Positions 44,457 through 55,261 are shown, counted from the first letter of the stretch. The stretch is DNA of 64,000 nucleotides from Vibrio salinus (GCF_021272385.1 NZ_JAJSDZ010000007.1:310001-374000), one strand, 5' to 3'. The notes: generated by a model not told the origin, from the sequence alone. Made by a program: numbers and translations.

Positions 44457-45469
44457 AGAGCTTCTTTTATGAGGTTACATACAGTGCCAACATCTGGAAT
44501 ACTACCATCTGGTGACATTGCGACAAAATGTTTTTCGTAATGAGGTGTATATCTGTAGGGAACGGTAGAATAGAATATCCCGACAGTAGGAGTATGTGTC
44601 GATATCCCGACATTTCTTACACCAGTGTCTGGGGAGATTAATAAGGTTGCTTTTGCTGTGAGCTCTATGAGATCATCTAATGGCTGTAGTGGCCGTACCA
44701 AACAGTTATCATTTTTTTCTACCACTTTTTTTAAAAAATCTCCCTTTTCAAAGTTATTCTTTCCTTCGAGAAAAATATGTATATAGTCAGGATGTTCTGC
44801 TATTGAGCGTGAAATTAACTCTTTCATATAGTCCTGACTAACAATTTTAGATTTTTGTGATGCGCCATTGAAATACAATATATAGGGAGCATCTTTTTCT
44901 TTAATTACTCTGTTATCAGGATATGCAAAATTTAAAGGGTATTGTGGGTAGTGTCCTAGAAGTTTAAGCATATCTAACATGCATTCGACTTCAGGCTGAA
45001 AATCAGAGCGGGGTACACAAACGTTGTATAAGATACCACGTAAGTAATATTTATATGGGAAACCTATTTTCAGAGTTGCTTTACTTAAAGCCATCATCCA
45101 GTGAGAGCGATTGGTACTGGCCAAATCAAAAATAATGTCTTGCGATCCAAGTTCTTTAATATTTTTAATCTTTTCGGAAACAGATGCTTTCTTTTTATCT
45201 TTGTGTTTTCCAGGCATTACATGAACATGATCGACGAGATCATCAGGAACACCATACATGTAATTAGAAACCGCAACTAATGTGATTTTTGCATTTGGGA
45301 AAAATTTTCTGGCTTCAATCAGAAAAGGGCGAACAATAACCTGATCGCCTAAAGCTGCATGTCGTATGACGGCTATTTTTTTTATCTCATTTGGGTTAAA
45401 TGAGTTTGAAAGATACTCTTTTGCTTTTGAGGTTGCATAGGCACCCCGCTCAAACCATTGGTATTTCAT
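44447..45469 (-). CDS. GT9 heptosyltransferase-family protein
   Basis: A 340-residue family 9 enzyme, downstream of waaF and upstream of waaL. It shows IKKIAVIRHAALGDQVIVRP (a longer N-terminus than usual, about 28 extra residues), IIFDLASTNRSHWMMALSKA and LLISPDTGVRNVGISTHTPT. The usual donor-site GPxH is replaced by GVRN, so donor specificity may differ from ADP-heptose. Probably a later heptosyl- or hexosyltransferase of the core. Confidence 0.82.
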   Translation of the reverse strand: MKYQWFERGAYATSKAKEYLSNSFNPNEIKKIAVIRHAALGDQVIVRPFLIEARKFFPNAKITLVAVSNYMYGVPDDLVDHVHVMPGKHKDKKKASVSEKIKNIKELGSQDIIFDLASTNRSHWMMALSKATLKIGFPYKYYLRGILYNVCVPRSDFQPEVECMLDMLKLLGHYPQYPLNFAYPDNRVIKEKDAPYILYFNGASQKSKIVSQDYMKELISRSIAEHPDYIHIFLEGKNNFEKGDFLKKVVEKNDNCLVRPLQPLDDLIELTAKATLLISPDTGVRNVGISTHTPTVGIFYSTVPYRYTPHYEKHFVAMSPDGSIPDVGTVCNLIKEALCK

Positions 45470-45485
45470 TTTTTATCGCATCTGT

Positions 45486-46508
45486 TTATTTGGTCGTTAT
45501 GCTATCAATAACTCTGTCTGGTGTTAACTGTTTTAAACACTTCAAATGACCATATGGGCATTCTCTTTTAAAACATGGTCTGCATTCTATATCAGTATTT
45601 AATATAGTGACATTATTCGATAGTGGTGGGGTATATTTTGGTGACGTTGAACCATATACGGCGATGATCTTACATCCTACGGCGGCTGCAATGTGCATAA
45701 GGCCTGAGTCGTTACATATTACAGTGTCGCAACAGGCGAGTAAATCCACGGCCTCAACCAATGAAGTTCTGCCGGATAAGTTGTGGCAAAATGGTTTTTG
45801 TTGCTCATTGAGGGCCTGATAAATTTTATCGGTGACTTCCCTATCTTTTTGTGAACCAAATAGCCAAACTTGCTTACCTTGATCAATACAATGGGCGGCT
45901 ACCTGAGCGTAATAATGATCTGGCCACCTTTTGGCCGGGCCAAATTCAGCTCCAGGGCATAACCCGACCACTTCATTTGTTTGTAATAACGATAAGCTCT
46001 GTCTAACGGACGATTGCAGCTCGAAATCGACTTGTAGTGAAGGAATTGGACATGTATTCAATGACACGTCTTTGAGCATGGCTACTTTCGAGCTCGCTAA
46101 TGCAACGTATCGTTCGACCATGTACTGAAAAACGTGTTTATCCGGTCGCAGATCGTTCAATAACCCATAACGCATTTCGCCTTTCCAGCCGATTCGATGT
46201 GGAATTCTTGCAAAAAAAGGTATTAAGGCTGATTTAGCAGAGTTTGGTAAAATATAGGCATGGGTATAACGATTTGTTGCTAACTGACGACCTAACTTCC
46301 ATCGACCTTTGAGGTCTAAAGCACCATGACCAATTGGCATTTCAAAGGTATTATCAATTTGTGGCATTCTTTCTAGAATAGGCTTACACCACTGAGGTGC
46401 TAATACATCAATGGATGCTTCGGGATAGCGACGCTTGAGCTTTATGTATAGGCTTTGTGACATCACCATGTCGCCAACCCATGATGGACCTATAATGAGA
46501 ATTTTCAT
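45486..46508 (-). CDS. waaF: LPS heptosyltransferase II
   Basis: Adds the second L-glycero-D-manno-heptose to the inner core from ADP-heptose. The 340 residues follow WaaF: MKILIIGPSWVGDMVMSQSL, AYILPNSAKSALIPFFARIP, RIGWKGEMRYGLLND, CPGAEFGPAKRWPDHYYAQV, CNDSGLMHIAAAVGCKIIAV, and VYGSTSPKYTPPLS near the C-terminus. It lies between hldD, which makes the donor, and the remaining core genes. Confidence 0.95.
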   Translation of the reverse strand: MKILIIGPSWVGDMVMSQSLYIKLKRRYPEASIDVLAPQWCKPILERMPQIDNTFEMPIGHGALDLKGRWKLGRQLATNRYTHAYILPNSAKSALIPFFARIPHRIGWKGEMRYGLLNDLRPDKHVFQYMVERYVALASSKVAMLKDVSLNTCPIPSLQVDFELQSSVRQSLSLLQTNEVVGLCPGAEFGPAKRWPDHYYAQVAAHCIDQGKQVWLFGSQKDREVTDKIYQALNEQQKPFCHNLSGRTSLVEAVDLLACCDTVICNDSGLMHIAAAVGCKIIAVYGSTSPKYTPPLSNNVTILNTDIECRPCFKRECPYGHLKCLKQLTPDRVIDSITTK

Positions 46509-46596
46509 CAGTTAATACATTACCTTTCTTGAACAGCCAGAATAGTAACACTACAGGTTAGAAAAAGTACATTATATAAAGAATTTAGAACGCACA

Positions 46597-46621
46597 AAGG
46601 TACTCACTGTTTGAGTACCTT
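46597..46621. terminator. hairpin between hldD and waaF
   Basis: AAGGTACTCA (46597-46606) and TGAGTACCTT (46612-46621) form a perfect 10-bp stem just after the hldD stop. The T-run on the minus strand is poor, so it may only partly terminate. Confidence 0.5.
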
Positions 46622-46639
46622 AAATAAAAAATAGTAGTT

Positions 46640-47584
46640 CTATTTGTTATTTATAATCTGCAAATATTCAGCGACACCCTGAGCGACTGTTTTGAATTCA
46701 ACATCACAACCGCTGGCTCTCAATTTGGTTAGATCAGCTTGAGTAAATTCCTGATAAGCCCCTTTCAAATGTTCAGGGAACGGAATCGATTCGACTTGCC
46801 CTTTTCCATGATGCTTAATAACCGCTTTTGCCACTTCATCAAAGGATTCTGCATTGCCAGTTCCACAATTGAAAATACCTGAAACACCATGCTGCATAAA
46901 CCACAGATTTACTTTACATACATCACCAACATAAACAAAGTCACGGATAAAATGGGCGCTGCCTTCAAACAGTTTTGGATTTTCGCCCGCATTCATCTGA
47001 TTGTTTAAATGAAAAGCAACAGAAGCCATTGAGCCTTTGTGGTTTTCTCTTGGCCCGTAGACATTAAAGTAGCGGAACCCTGTAATTTGCGACAGTTTTT
47101 CACCATGCTCTTCTGCATCTTTCCATAGACGACGTACATAGTTATCAAATTGTTGTTTTGAATAACCGTAAACATTTAATGCACCTTCAAATTCAGGTTC
47201 TTCAACAAATGTTTTGGTGTCCCCATAAGTCGCGGCAGAAGAGGCATACAGGAATGGAATTTCACGATCCAAGCAGTAATGCAGTAACTCTTTAGAATAT
47301 TCGTAGTTATTGAGCATGATGTACTTGCCATCCCACTCGGTAGTAGCAGAACAAGCCCCTTCGTGGAACACCGCTTCAATAGGGCCGAAATCATCACCGG
47401 CCATAATCTGGGTTAAAAAGTCATCTCGATCCATATAATCGGCGATGTTTAAATCAACTAAGTTTTTAAATTTTCGTCCATTTTTCAGATGGTCGACAAC
47501 CAGAATGTCTTCAATGCCACATTCGTTGAGTACTTTTACTATGTTGCTGCCAATCATGCCTGCGCCGCCAGTTACGATGATCAT
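46640..47584 (-). CDS. hldD: ADP-L-glycero-D-manno-heptose 6-epimerase
   Basis: Last enzyme of ADP-heptose synthesis (also rfaD, gmhD). The 314 residues have the NADP-binding start [29 protein letters not shown], the catalytic pair in [28 protein letters not shown] and [17 protein letters not shown]. An open frame extends 18 codons upstream, but the family begins at the ATG at 47584. In Vibrio this gene marks one border of the O-antigen/capsule locus. Confidence 0.97.
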   Translation of the reverse strand: MIIVTGGAGMIGSNIVKVLNECGIEDILVVDHLKNGRKFKNLVDLNIADYMDRDDFLTQIMAGDDFGPIEAVFHEGACSATTEWDGKYIMLNNYEYSKELLHYCLDREIPFLYASSAATYGDTKTFVEEPEFEGALNVYGYSKQQFDNYVRRLWKDAEEHGEKLSQITGFRYFNVYGPRENHKGSMASVAFHLNNQMNAGENPKLFEGSAHFIRDFVYVGDVCKVNLWFMQHGVSGIFNCGTGNAESFDEVAKAVIKHHGKGQVESIPFPEHLKGAYQEFTQADLTKLRASGCDVEFKTVAQGVAEYLQIINNK

Positions 47585-47820
47585 AGTGCTTATTCCGTAA
47601 TCAAATTTACAATGGTTTATATTATAGCCACTTACCATGAGTCTGTAATCACAAAATGTAGGTTAGGAGGAGGTTAATCTCGCGTATTGTGCCTCTTTGA
47701 GGTAGTATTTTTACTATGTAGACAAAGTTAAATAATGTATCGCATCTATAATTGAACTCGTATTGAATTGATTAAAGTTCCGGGGATATTTTAGTCGTTA
47801 GGTAACATAGGAAAAATTTG

Positions 47821-48885
47821 ATGAGGATTCTGGTCACTGGGGGTGCGGGCTTTATTGGGTCTGCGTTAATTCGTTACGTGATTGAAAACACGCAAGACTC
47901 TATAATTAATGTCGATAAATTAACATATGCAGGTAACTTGGAATCGTTAGAGTCTGTTTCATGTAATGAGCGTTACTCATTTGAGCAGGTAGATATTTGT
48001 GATCGTAATTCATTGGTTCAAATTTTTAGACAATATCAACCTGATGGCATTATGCACTTAGCTGCCGAAAGTCATGTTGACCGCTCAATTGACGGGCCTG
48101 GTTCATTTATTGAAACCAATATCGTTGGCACGTATACCTTACTTGAAGTCGCTAGAGCATTCTGGGAAAAGTTACCTAAGGATAGGAAAGATAAATTTCG
48201 TTTTCATCACATATCTACGGATGAAGTTTATGGTGATTTGCAAGATCCAACAGAACTCTTCACTGAAAATACATCATATTCACCTTCCAGTCCGTATTCA
48301 GCATCAAAGGCGTCTAGTGACCATGTAGTTCGAGCTTGGTTTAGAACTTATGGTTTACCTGTTATCGTTACTAATTGTTCTAACAATTATGGACCGTTCC
48401 ATTTTCCGGAAAAATTGATTCCATTGATGATCTTAAATGCTATCGAAGGAAAGCCTCTTCCTGTATATGGTGATGGTATGCAAATTAGAGACTGGTTATA
48501 TGTAGAAGATCACGCACGAGCTTTGTATCAGGTTTTTTCTAAAGGGATCTGTGGCGAAACTTACAATATTGGTGGTCATAACGAAAAGGCAAATATAGAG
48601 GTAGTTGAAATAATCTGTGATTTGTTGGAAGAACTAAGACCGGATAAGCCTGCTGGTGTGAGTAGATATAAAGATTTGATTACATATGTCAAAGATCGCC
48701 CGGGACATGATATTCGTTATGCCATTGATGCCTCTAAGATTGAAAGGTTGTTAGGGTGGAAACCGGAGGAAACTTTTGAAAGTGGAATTAGAAAAACGGT
48801 TGAATGGTATTTAGATAATAAAAAGTGGTGGTCAAGAGTTTTGGATGGTTCATATTCAAGAGAAAGACTAGGGGTCAAAGGTTGA
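47821..48885 (+). CDS. rmlB: dTDP-glucose 4,6-dehydratase
   Basis: Converts dTDP-glucose to dTDP-4-keto-6-deoxyglucose. The 354 residues show [48 protein letters not shown], the catalytic [33 protein letters not shown] and [16 protein letters not shown] directly before the ATG at 47821 is not used; AGGA lies upstream. It is the first gene of the O-antigen block and rmlA follows after one base. Confidence 0.96.
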   Translation: MRILVTGGAGFIGSALIRYVIENTQDSIINVDKLTYAGNLESLESVSCNERYSFEQVDICDRNSLVQIFRQYQPDGIMHLAAESHVDRSIDGPGSFIETNIVGTYTLLEVARAFWEKLPKDRKDKFRFHHISTDEVYGDLQDPTELFTENTSYSPSSPYSASKASSDHVVRAWFRTYGLPVIVTNCSNNYGPFHFPEKLIPLMILNAIEGKPLPVYGDGMQIRDWLYVEDHARALYQVFSKGICGETYNIGGHNEKANIEVVEIICDLLEELRPDKPAGVSRYKDLITYVKDRPGHDIRYAIDASKIERLLGWKPEETFESGIRKTVEWYLDNKKWWSRVLDGSYSRERLGVKG

Positions 48886-48886
48886 T

Positions 48887-49774
48887 ATGAAAGGAATTGT
48901 TTTAGCCGGTGGTTCGGGCACTCGTTTGTACCCTTTGACCAGAGGCATATCGAAGCAACTTGTTCCTATATACGATAAGCCAATGATTTTTTATCCTTTG
49001 TCAACATTAATGCTAGCGGGCATACAGGATATATTAATAATTACAACTCCAGAAGATAACGAGGCATTCCGTCGCCTACTGGGAAACGGCTCTATGTTTG
49101 GGGTTCGGCTACAGTATGCAATACAACCATCTCCTGAAGGCTTAGCAGAAGCTTTTCTTATTGGTGAAAAGTTCATTGGAGATGATTCAGTATGTCTTGT
49201 TCTTGGTGATAATATTTTTTACGGTCGATATTTTACAGGATTATTAAAGAAAGCGGCATCTAGACAAAAAGGGGCGACAATATTCGGATATCAAGTTAAA
49301 GATCCTGAACGATTTGGGGTCGTTGAATTTGATAATGAAATGAAAGTGATTTCACTAGAGGAAAAACCCCTGGAACCTAAGTCTGATTATGCTGTTACAG
49401 GATTGTATTTTTATGATAATAGGGTTATCGAGTTCGCCAAACAAGTAAAGCCATCAGCTCGGGGGGAATTAGAGATAACGTCTATTAATGAAATGTATCT
49501 CCAAGATGGTACTTTAAATGTCGAGTTGTTTGGGCGAGGGTTCGCATGGTTAGATACTGGGACTCATGAAAGTTTACATGAAGCCTCATCTTTTGTTCAG
49601 ACAATTGAGCACATTCAAGGTTTGAAAGTCGCGTGTCTGGAGGAAATTGCCTGGCGAAATGGATGGTTAACTAATGAGAAAGTTATAAAACTAGCCCAAC
49701 CTATGCTAAAAAATGACTATGGTCGGTATTTGGTAAAATTAGTAGATGAGTCCGTCAAAAAATTAAATCGCTAA
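48887..49774 (+). CDS. rmlA: glucose-1-phosphate thymidylyltransferase
   Basis: Makes dTDP-glucose, the substrate of RmlB. The 295 residues match RmlA along the chain: [94 protein letters not shown] and [11 protein letters not shown]. rmlC and rmlD are absent, so the pathway does not lead to rhamnose here. Confidence 0.96.
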   Translation: MKGIVLAGGSGTRLYPLTRGISKQLVPIYDKPMIFYPLSTLMLAGIQDILIITTPEDNEAFRRLLGNGSMFGVRLQYAIQPSPEGLAEAFLIGEKFIGDDSVCLVLGDNIFYGRYFTGLLKKAASRQKGATIFGYQVKDPERFGVVEFDNEMKVISLEEKPLEPKSDYAVTGLYFYDNRVIEFAKQVKPSARGELEITSINEMYLQDGTLNVELFGRGFAWLDTGTHESLHEASSFVQTIEHIQGLKVACLEEIAWRNGWLTNEKVIKLAQPMLKNDYGRYLVKLVDESVKKLNR

Positions 49775-49839
49775 TGTTTGAAAAGATGTTTTGCATCGTG
49801 TGACTAGAAATGAAAAAAAGAACATAAGGAATTGGCTGT

Positions 49840-50397
49840 ATGGCGTATTTATCTGCAGATGAGCTCAAATCGGTTGGGTTTAAGTATATTGGTAAAGGCG
49901 TTAAGGTTAGTAAATCTGCTGCAATTTATGACGCTGAGCTCATTGAATTGGATGATTATGCTCGAATTGATGATCTATGCATACTTTCCGGGAGAGTAAC
50001 TGTAGGAAAATATTGTCATATCACCCCTATGTGTTTAGTTGCAGGTGGGATTCCTGGTGTATACATTAGTGATTTTTGCACACTAGCCTATGGCGTTAAG
50101 ATATTTTCCCAGTCAGATGATTATAGTGGTGAGACGATGGTTAATTCATTGATCCCTAAAAAGTATAAGAATGAGTTCTTTGCTGAAGTTATTCTGGAAA
50201 AACATGTTATTGTCGGGACTAATTCTGTTATTTTTCCAGGCGTAACCATATCTGAAGGTTGCTCTATAGGAGCTATGAGCTTAGTTAGTCGCTCTACTAA
50301 ATCATGGGGGGTATATGTTGGCTCTCCTGCTCGATATCTAAAACCAAGGAAGAAAAATATCCTTGAATTAGAGAAGGACTTTATAAGTGGACAGTGA
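49840..50397 (+). CDS. hexapeptide-repeat acyltransferase
   Basis: A 185-residue left-handed beta-helix acyltransferase with repeated [IV]-x-x-x-x-x steps (IGKGVKVSKSAAIYDAELIE, ARIDDLCILSGRVTVG, then VIVGTNSVIFPGVTISEGCS, IGAMSLVSRSTKSWGVYVG, SPARYLKPR). It resembles sugar O- or N-acetyltransferases. It sits between rmlA and the aminotransferase, so it may N-acylate the 4-amino sugar made by them, replacing the GNAT enzyme WecD of enterobacteria (inference). It overlaps the aminotransferase gene by 11 bases. Confidence 0.82.
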   Translation: MAYLSADELKSVGFKYIGKGVKVSKSAAIYDAELIELDDYARIDDLCILSGRVTVGKYCHITPMCLVAGGIPGVYISDFCTLAYGVKIFSQSDDYSGETMVNSLIPKKYKNEFFAEVILEKHVIVGTNSVIFPGVTISEGCSIGAMSLVSRSTKSWGVYVGSPARYLKPRKKNILELEKDFISGQ

Positions 50398-51544
50398 AAT
50401 TATCTCTTTTAATAAGCCTCCGTTTACTGGAAACGAAGAGCAGTATGTTATTGCTTCTATGAGAAGTAATAGTCTTGCGGGAAATGGTCCTTTCTCTAAA
50501 AAATGCCAGGACTGGTTTGAGAAAAAACAGCATTTGAATAAGGTGCTGTTGACTCCTTCGTGCACTCATTCACTAGAAATGGCCGCTTTATTACTTGATA
50601 TTAAGCCTGGTGATGAGGTTATTGTTCCTAGTTATACGTTTGTTACTACTGCTAATGCATTCGTGCTAAGAGGAGCAAAAATAGTATTTGTAGATATACG
50701 ACCAGATACTATGAATATTGATGAAAAACTAATTGAGGAGGCTATCACTTCAAAGACGAAAGTTATTGTTCCTGTCCATTATGCTGGAGTAGCATGTGAG
50801 ATGGATAGTATCATGGCTTTAGCAGAGAAATATGGCCTTTATGTTGTTGAAGATGCTGCTCAGGGGATGATGGCCACTTATAAAGGTCGTCCTTTGGGTT
50901 CAATTGGTCATATCGGTGCTATTAGTTTTCATGAAACAAAAAACTATACTAGTGGTGGAGAAGGTGGTCTCCTTATTATAAATGATAAATCTCTTGTTGA
51001 AAGAGCAGAAATTATTCGTGATAAAGGGACTAATAGGAGTCAATTTTTTCGTGGTATGGTAGATAAATATAGCTGGGTTGATTTGGGAAGTAGTTATTTA
51101 CCTTCTGATATCCAAGCTGCATATTTATGGGGTCAGTTGGAAAAAGCTGATGAAATAAATAAATTCAGGTGTCGTGTTTGGGATTTATATTTTAAAGCTC
51201 TTAAGCCGTTATCAGATAGATATATTATTAGTGAACCACATGTTCCTATAGAATGTGAGCACAATGCTCATATGTTTTATATTAAAGTTAGCGACCTTAG
51301 TGAAAGAACCAAGCTAATTGATTATTTAGGAATAAATGGAGTCAATGCTGTGTTTCATTATGTTCCTTTGCATTCATCTTCGGCAGGCAATAAATTTGGT
51401 CGGTTTTGTGGTGAAGACCGTTACACAACAGAGCATAGCGAGAAACTAGTAAGGTTACCTATATGGTATGGTATTACTGATACCCAAATTAACTTTATTA
51501 TTGATCTCATTTATAAGTTTTTTGATTCTTCCATAGAAAAATAG
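50387..51544 (+). CDS. wecE: dTDP-4-amino-4,6-dideoxygalactose transaminase
   Basis: PLP-dependent sugar aminotransferase (also rffA) converting dTDP-4-keto-6-deoxyglucose to dTDP-Fuc4N. The 385 residues hold [71 protein letters not shown] and the PLP Lys in [29 protein letters not shown] [12 protein letters not shown] follows. Translation starts at a GTG inside the preceding gene with AAGGA upstream. Together with rmlA and rmlB it completes a dTDP-4-amino-4,6-dideoxyhexose pathway. Confidence 0.92.
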   Translation: MDSEIISFNKPPFTGNEEQYVIASMRSNSLAGNGPFSKKCQDWFEKKQHLNKVLLTPSCTHSLEMAALLLDIKPGDEVIVPSYTFVTTANAFVLRGAKIVFVDIRPDTMNIDEKLIEEAITSKTKVIVPVHYAGVACEMDSIMALAEKYGLYVVEDAAQGMMATYKGRPLGSIGHIGAISFHETKNYTSGGEGGLLIINDKSLVERAEIIRDKGTNRSQFFRGMVDKYSWVDLGSSYLPSDIQAAYLWGQLEKADEINKFRCRVWDLYFKALKPLSDRYIISEPHVPIECEHNAHMFYIKVSDLSERTKLIDYLGINGVNAVFHYVPLHSSSAGNKFGRFCGEDRYTTEHSEKLVRLPIWYGITDTQINFIIDLIYKFFDSSIEK

Positions 51545-51558
51545 AGTGGAATTGTAGT

Positions 51559-52692
51559 ATGGCAAAAAAGATTTTGTTGGTTTTCGGAACAAGACCTGAA
51601 GCAATTAAAATGGCACCTTTGGTTAAGGCTTGTGCTGGTGATGATAGATTTGAATGTAGATCTTGTGTGACGGCGCAACATCGTGAGATGTTAGATCAAG
51701 TTTTGGAATTGTTTGAGATAGTACCTGATTACGATCTGAATATAATGAAACCGGGACAAACATTAAATGAAGTAACATCTAAAATCTTAGTGAAGATGAA
51801 GGATATTTTAACCGATTTTAAACCAGATGTGGTTCTTGTTCACGGAGATACAGCAACAACTTTTGCCGTTGCTTTAGCTTGCTATTATGAAAGAATTGCT
51901 GTTGGTCATGTTGAAGCTGGTTTAAGAACTGGAAATATATATTCTCCCTGGCCTGAAGAAGCCAATCGAAAGCTGACAGGTGCATTAGCATCCTATCATT
52001 TTGCTCCGACAGATTCATCTAAAAATAATTTAATTAAAGAAAATGTAGATAAAAATAATATTATTGTTACTGGTAATACGGTTATTGATGCTCTGTTATG
52101 GGTTGAAAATAAAATTGATGAATCTCCTGAAATTATTTCCTCATTTGTTAAACAGTTTCCATTTGTTAATGATGGAAAGAAATTAATATTAGTTACTGGG
52201 CATCGACGGGAAAATTTTGGAGATGGTTTCGAGCATATTTGTAATGCTCTTAAATCTATATCCGAAAAATATAATGATATGGTTAATATTGTTTACCCTG
52301 TTCATTTAAATCCAAATGTAAAAAACGTTGTTACAGAAAAGTTAAATAATAATTCAAATATATTTTTAATTGATCCTCAGGAGTATTTATCTTTTGTTTT
52401 TTTAATGAGTAAGGCATATATCATAGTTACCGATTCTGGTGGTATACAGGAAGAGGCCCCATCTTTAGGAAAACCAGTTTTGGTAATGAGAGATACAACT
52501 GAGAGACCTGAGGCTGTTGAGGCTGGTACTGTACGAATTGTTGGTACGAATGAAATAAAAATAGTAAATGAAGTCAGTCGTTTGATTGATGACTCAAATT
52601 ACTATGAGTCTATGAGTCAAGCTCATAACCCATATGGTGATGGTTTTTCCTGTGATAGAATTATCAGCTTTATATTTGAAAAACTGAAATAG
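51559..52692 (+). CDS. wecB: UDP-N-acetylglucosamine 2-epimerase (non-hydrolysing)
   Basis: Interconverts UDP-GlcNAc and UDP-ManNAc. The 377 residues show [76 protein letters not shown] and [20 protein letters not shown], followed by [14 protein letters not shown]. No UDP-ManNAc dehydrogenase (wecC) follows, so ManNAc itself may be used, or wecC is elsewhere. Confidence 0.95.
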   Translation: MAKKILLVFGTRPEAIKMAPLVKACAGDDRFECRSCVTAQHREMLDQVLELFEIVPDYDLNIMKPGQTLNEVTSKILVKMKDILTDFKPDVVLVHGDTATTFAVALACYYERIAVGHVEAGLRTGNIYSPWPEEANRKLTGALASYHFAPTDSSKNNLIKENVDKNNIIVTGNTVIDALLWVENKIDESPEIISSFVKQFPFVNDGKKLILVTGHRRENFGDGFEHICNALKSISEKYNDMVNIVYPVHLNPNVKNVVTEKLNNNSNIFLIDPQEYLSFVFLMSKAYIIVTDSGGIQEEAPSLGKPVLVMRDTTERPEAVEAGTVRIVGTNEIKIVNEVSRLIDDSNYYESMSQAHNPYGDGFSCDRIISFIFEKLK

Positions 52693-52733
52693 AAATAATA
52701 TTTAAAATGAAAAATTGATAGGTTTATTATAAG

Positions 52734-54458
52734 ATGGATAATTTGACTATTTGCCTTTATGGACATATTTGTCGAGATAATTCAGCAAATTTAAAGTCAT
52801 TCTGGAATGGGTTTATAAACATTCAGAAACAAATACCCAAGACTGATAATATAAATATTGTAGCTCATAGTTGGAATCCAGAGTTTTACGATTTGGTGCA
52901 AAAAGTTTATGCACCAAAGCATTTGATTATGGAAAAACAAGAAAACTTTATTGGCGAATATATGCCATTAATTCAGCCAATAGACAAGTTTGAACTTGGG
53001 ATAAAAAGAGCAAACTCTCTATGGGTGAAAAGTTCACCACAAAGTTTTCTTGGAATGTCAAAGACTCGTTCTAAAACAGTCGAGCTTTTAGAGCTATTAG
53101 ATGATGTTGATGAACAGGATTGGGTTCTGGTTGCTAGGTGGGATCAAGGATGCGCAGGAAGCCGCGAGGTGAACCAAATTGTGGCAGATAGTGCTTTACC
53201 AAAAGGCTATATATACCTTTCATACTTTAGAGAAATTGATGAAGGGTATGCTGATATGTGGTTTTTTACTACTAAAGAGTTAGCGAAGAAATTTTCAACA
53301 TTCTCTGACTTTGTTTTAGAGTGTCTTTCTGGTCAGAATGATTATTTTTATGAATTTACAGAAAAAGGTTGGCCACTTGCAATAAGAAAAAAAGCTCAGA
53401 ACCGATTACAGTTGATTTTTGAATATAAAATCGCACCTCGATTAGTAAAAATTTTTGAAAATTTATCTCGGCTGAATATGCCCCCCCAAGTGAAAAATAA
53501 AATGTTAGGGGCTAAGCAACGACTATTTAATTATTTGTATAGACCTTCAGTAACAGGGGAAAATGCTCTTTCTTTAAATGAACCAACAGATATTACATAT
53601 CCAACATATCAAGCACTGAATATTCATGCAATCTTTAAATATTTTTTTAAAGAAAAAAAACTCAGAGAAAAAGCAAGATTTTTAGACATTAAAGATTTTG
53701 AGAATTTAAATTCTGGACAAGTGATTAATGCTAAAAGATATGCTTATATTATTTATAGTCATTCGTCATTTAGTGATTGTTGGAAGATGGCAATTAACCA
53801 GGCGAGAGAAAACTTATCTCCAGAGTGCTCTAGTATATTCATTCTTTCAGAAGATTCGTTAGAGACAGAGCTAGCATATAAGAAGCTCGAAATTGATGCT
53901 AAAATAATAAAATATGCTGATGATGACTTGTACTCTGAACGCTTGAAATATTGCTTTAATAAGTTGAAAAGTGAATGTGAGTTCGTTTATTTTGTCCATG
54001 AAGACATGCCCCTAATAGATAAAGTTGATAGAGTATATTTAAATTCGCTACTGCATTTTTTAGATAATTCAAATGAATTTTATATAAAGTTGGTTGACAC
54101 TAATTATGTTGATAAGAAATTAGATCATGAGGTTTTTCCTGATTTAATGACCAATCGTGGTGGATATTCGTTCTCAATTCAACCATCTATAATGAAATTA
54201 TCAAATATGATTTCTTTTCTTAGTGGTTTCAACCACGGTATCTATGATATGGAAAAAGTCTCAATTTGTTCCAATTTTGTTTTTTCTGCTGTTAAGGGTG
54301 AACGCAAGGTAGGGAAATATTTATTGGCCAATGATAAATTTCCACATATTGCTACTGCGATTGCTAAAGGAAAGTGGTGTACAAGTGAGTGGCATGATGA
54401 AATCAATTTTCTATCTAAAAAATATGGTATTGATTTGAGTAAAAGGGGTGAATGTTAA
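52734..54458 (+). CDS. two-domain glycosyltransferase-like protein of unknown family
   Basis: A 574-residue AT-rich protein, not recognised. The first about 230 residues start LTICLYGHICRDNSANLKSF and include VLVARWDQGCAGSREVNQIV and GYIYLSYFREIDEGYADMWF, a pattern seen in some capsule-locus proteins. A linker follows. The last 240 residues begin YAYIIYSHSSFSDCWKMAIN and contain FVYFVHEDMPLIDKVDRVYL, where EDMP may be a DXD-like metal site, then FLSGFNHGIYDMEKV. No membrane helix is seen. The context among glycosyltransferases suggests a bifunctional transferase or phosphotransferase building the repeat unit; this is inference. Confidence 0.6.
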   Translation: MDNLTICLYGHICRDNSANLKSFWNGFINIQKQIPKTDNINIVAHSWNPEFYDLVQKVYAPKHLIMEKQENFIGEYMPLIQPIDKFELGIKRANSLWVKSSPQSFLGMSKTRSKTVELLELLDDVDEQDWVLVARWDQGCAGSREVNQIVADSALPKGYIYLSYFREIDEGYADMWFFTTKELAKKFSTFSDFVLECLSGQNDYFYEFTEKGWPLAIRKKAQNRLQLIFEYKIAPRLVKIFENLSRLNMPPQVKNKMLGAKQRLFNYLYRPSVTGENALSLNEPTDITYPTYQALNIHAIFKYFFKEKKLREKARFLDIKDFENLNSGQVINAKRYAYIIYSHSSFSDCWKMAINQARENLSPECSSIFILSEDSLETELAYKKLEIDAKIIKYADDDLYSERLKYCFNKLKSECEFVYFVHEDMPLIDKVDRVYLNSLLHFLDNSNEFYIKLVDTNYVDKKLDHEVFPDLMTNRGGYSFSIQPSIMKLSNMISFLSGFNHGIYDMEKVSICSNFVFSAVKGERKVGKYLLANDKFPHIATAIAKGKWCTSEWHDEINFLSKKYGIDLSKRGEC

Positions 54459-55261
54459 TGTCTAAATTAAAAATTCCTTTTGCTGAAGAACATTTAAATA
54501 GGCTTCAGGCTCTATTAGAAAATCAAACTCCATTTCATTTTGTTAGATTTAGTGATGGTGAAACAGAAATATTACACAATCGCTACTTAGAGATAGGCCA
54601 GGGTAAAACTGTTTTCAGAGGACGTACTTTTGGTAATGAATTTCCTGCCTTTGACTCAAAAAGATTTGATCCACGCATCCATCAAGAACTAAGAAGTGAT
54701 TTATTAGCATCGGCAACATACAGAGACGAGTATTTTTTCAAAGGTATTCCGACAAGCCATAACAATGCCATTATTGATCGTGAGTTTATGTTGCGTCTAA
54801 ATGGTGGGTTTTCTTCTAATATTACATTCTCTGACTTGTTTTTGAATTCGAATTATGAATGTTACAGAGATAATATTGTTCCGCTCTTTAGTAAATTTAA
54901 ACATATATACGTGGTTGCAAATTATCGATCAAAATTGGTGGGGGAGTTATCTAATGCAAAGCTTATTGAAGTCCCTGATAACTTTTTCAATTGTTATCAG
55001 GAAACTTTAGATAAAGTGATGCATGAATTAATAGATATTGAAGCTGGTGCTTTAGTCCTTTCTTCTGCATCATCATTAACCAATATTATTGGACACAAAC
55101 TGCACACCAGAAGACAAGATATAATATTAATTGATATCGGTACATCCATAAACGATTTACTATCTTTAGATTCAAGAACCAGGGCATATCATTTGGTTCA
55201 GGGAAGTCTAATTGCTAAATTAAAATATAAATTATCCAAAGGTTATAAAATCACATGGTGA
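54458..55261 (+). CDS. GT-D fold glycosyltransferase (DUF1792-like)
   Basis: A 267-residue protein resembling the GT-D family: FHFVRFSDGETEILHNRYLE carries the R-x-x-D-G-E metal/donor motif near the N-terminus, and ALVLSSASSLTNIIGHKL followed by ILIDIGTSINDLL is the typical C-terminal region. Characterised GT-D enzymes extend glycans on adhesins with glucose. The start is taken as the ATG at 54458, which overlaps the upstream stop (TAATG) with GGGG nine bases before it. The ATG at 54452 is an alternative. Confidence 0.78.
   Translation: MSKLKIPFAEEHLNRLQALLENQTPFHFVRFSDGETEILHNRYLEIGQGKTVFRGRTFGNEFPAFDSKRFDPRIHQELRSDLLASATYRDEYFFKGIPTSHNNAIIDREFMLRLNGGFSSNITFSDLFLNSNYECYRDNIVPLFSKFKHIYVVANYRSKLVGELSNAKLIEVPDNFFNCYQETLDKVMHELIDIEAGALVLSSASSLTNIIGHKLHTRRQDIILIDIGTSINDLLSLDSRTRAYHLVQGSLIAKLKYKLSKGYKITW

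Noticed and set aside
47585..47820. Search for a JUMPStart/ops element before the O-antigen block
   Set aside because: No GGCGGTAG-type core is found on either strand; the nearest string, GAGGTAGTAT, lacks the key bases.
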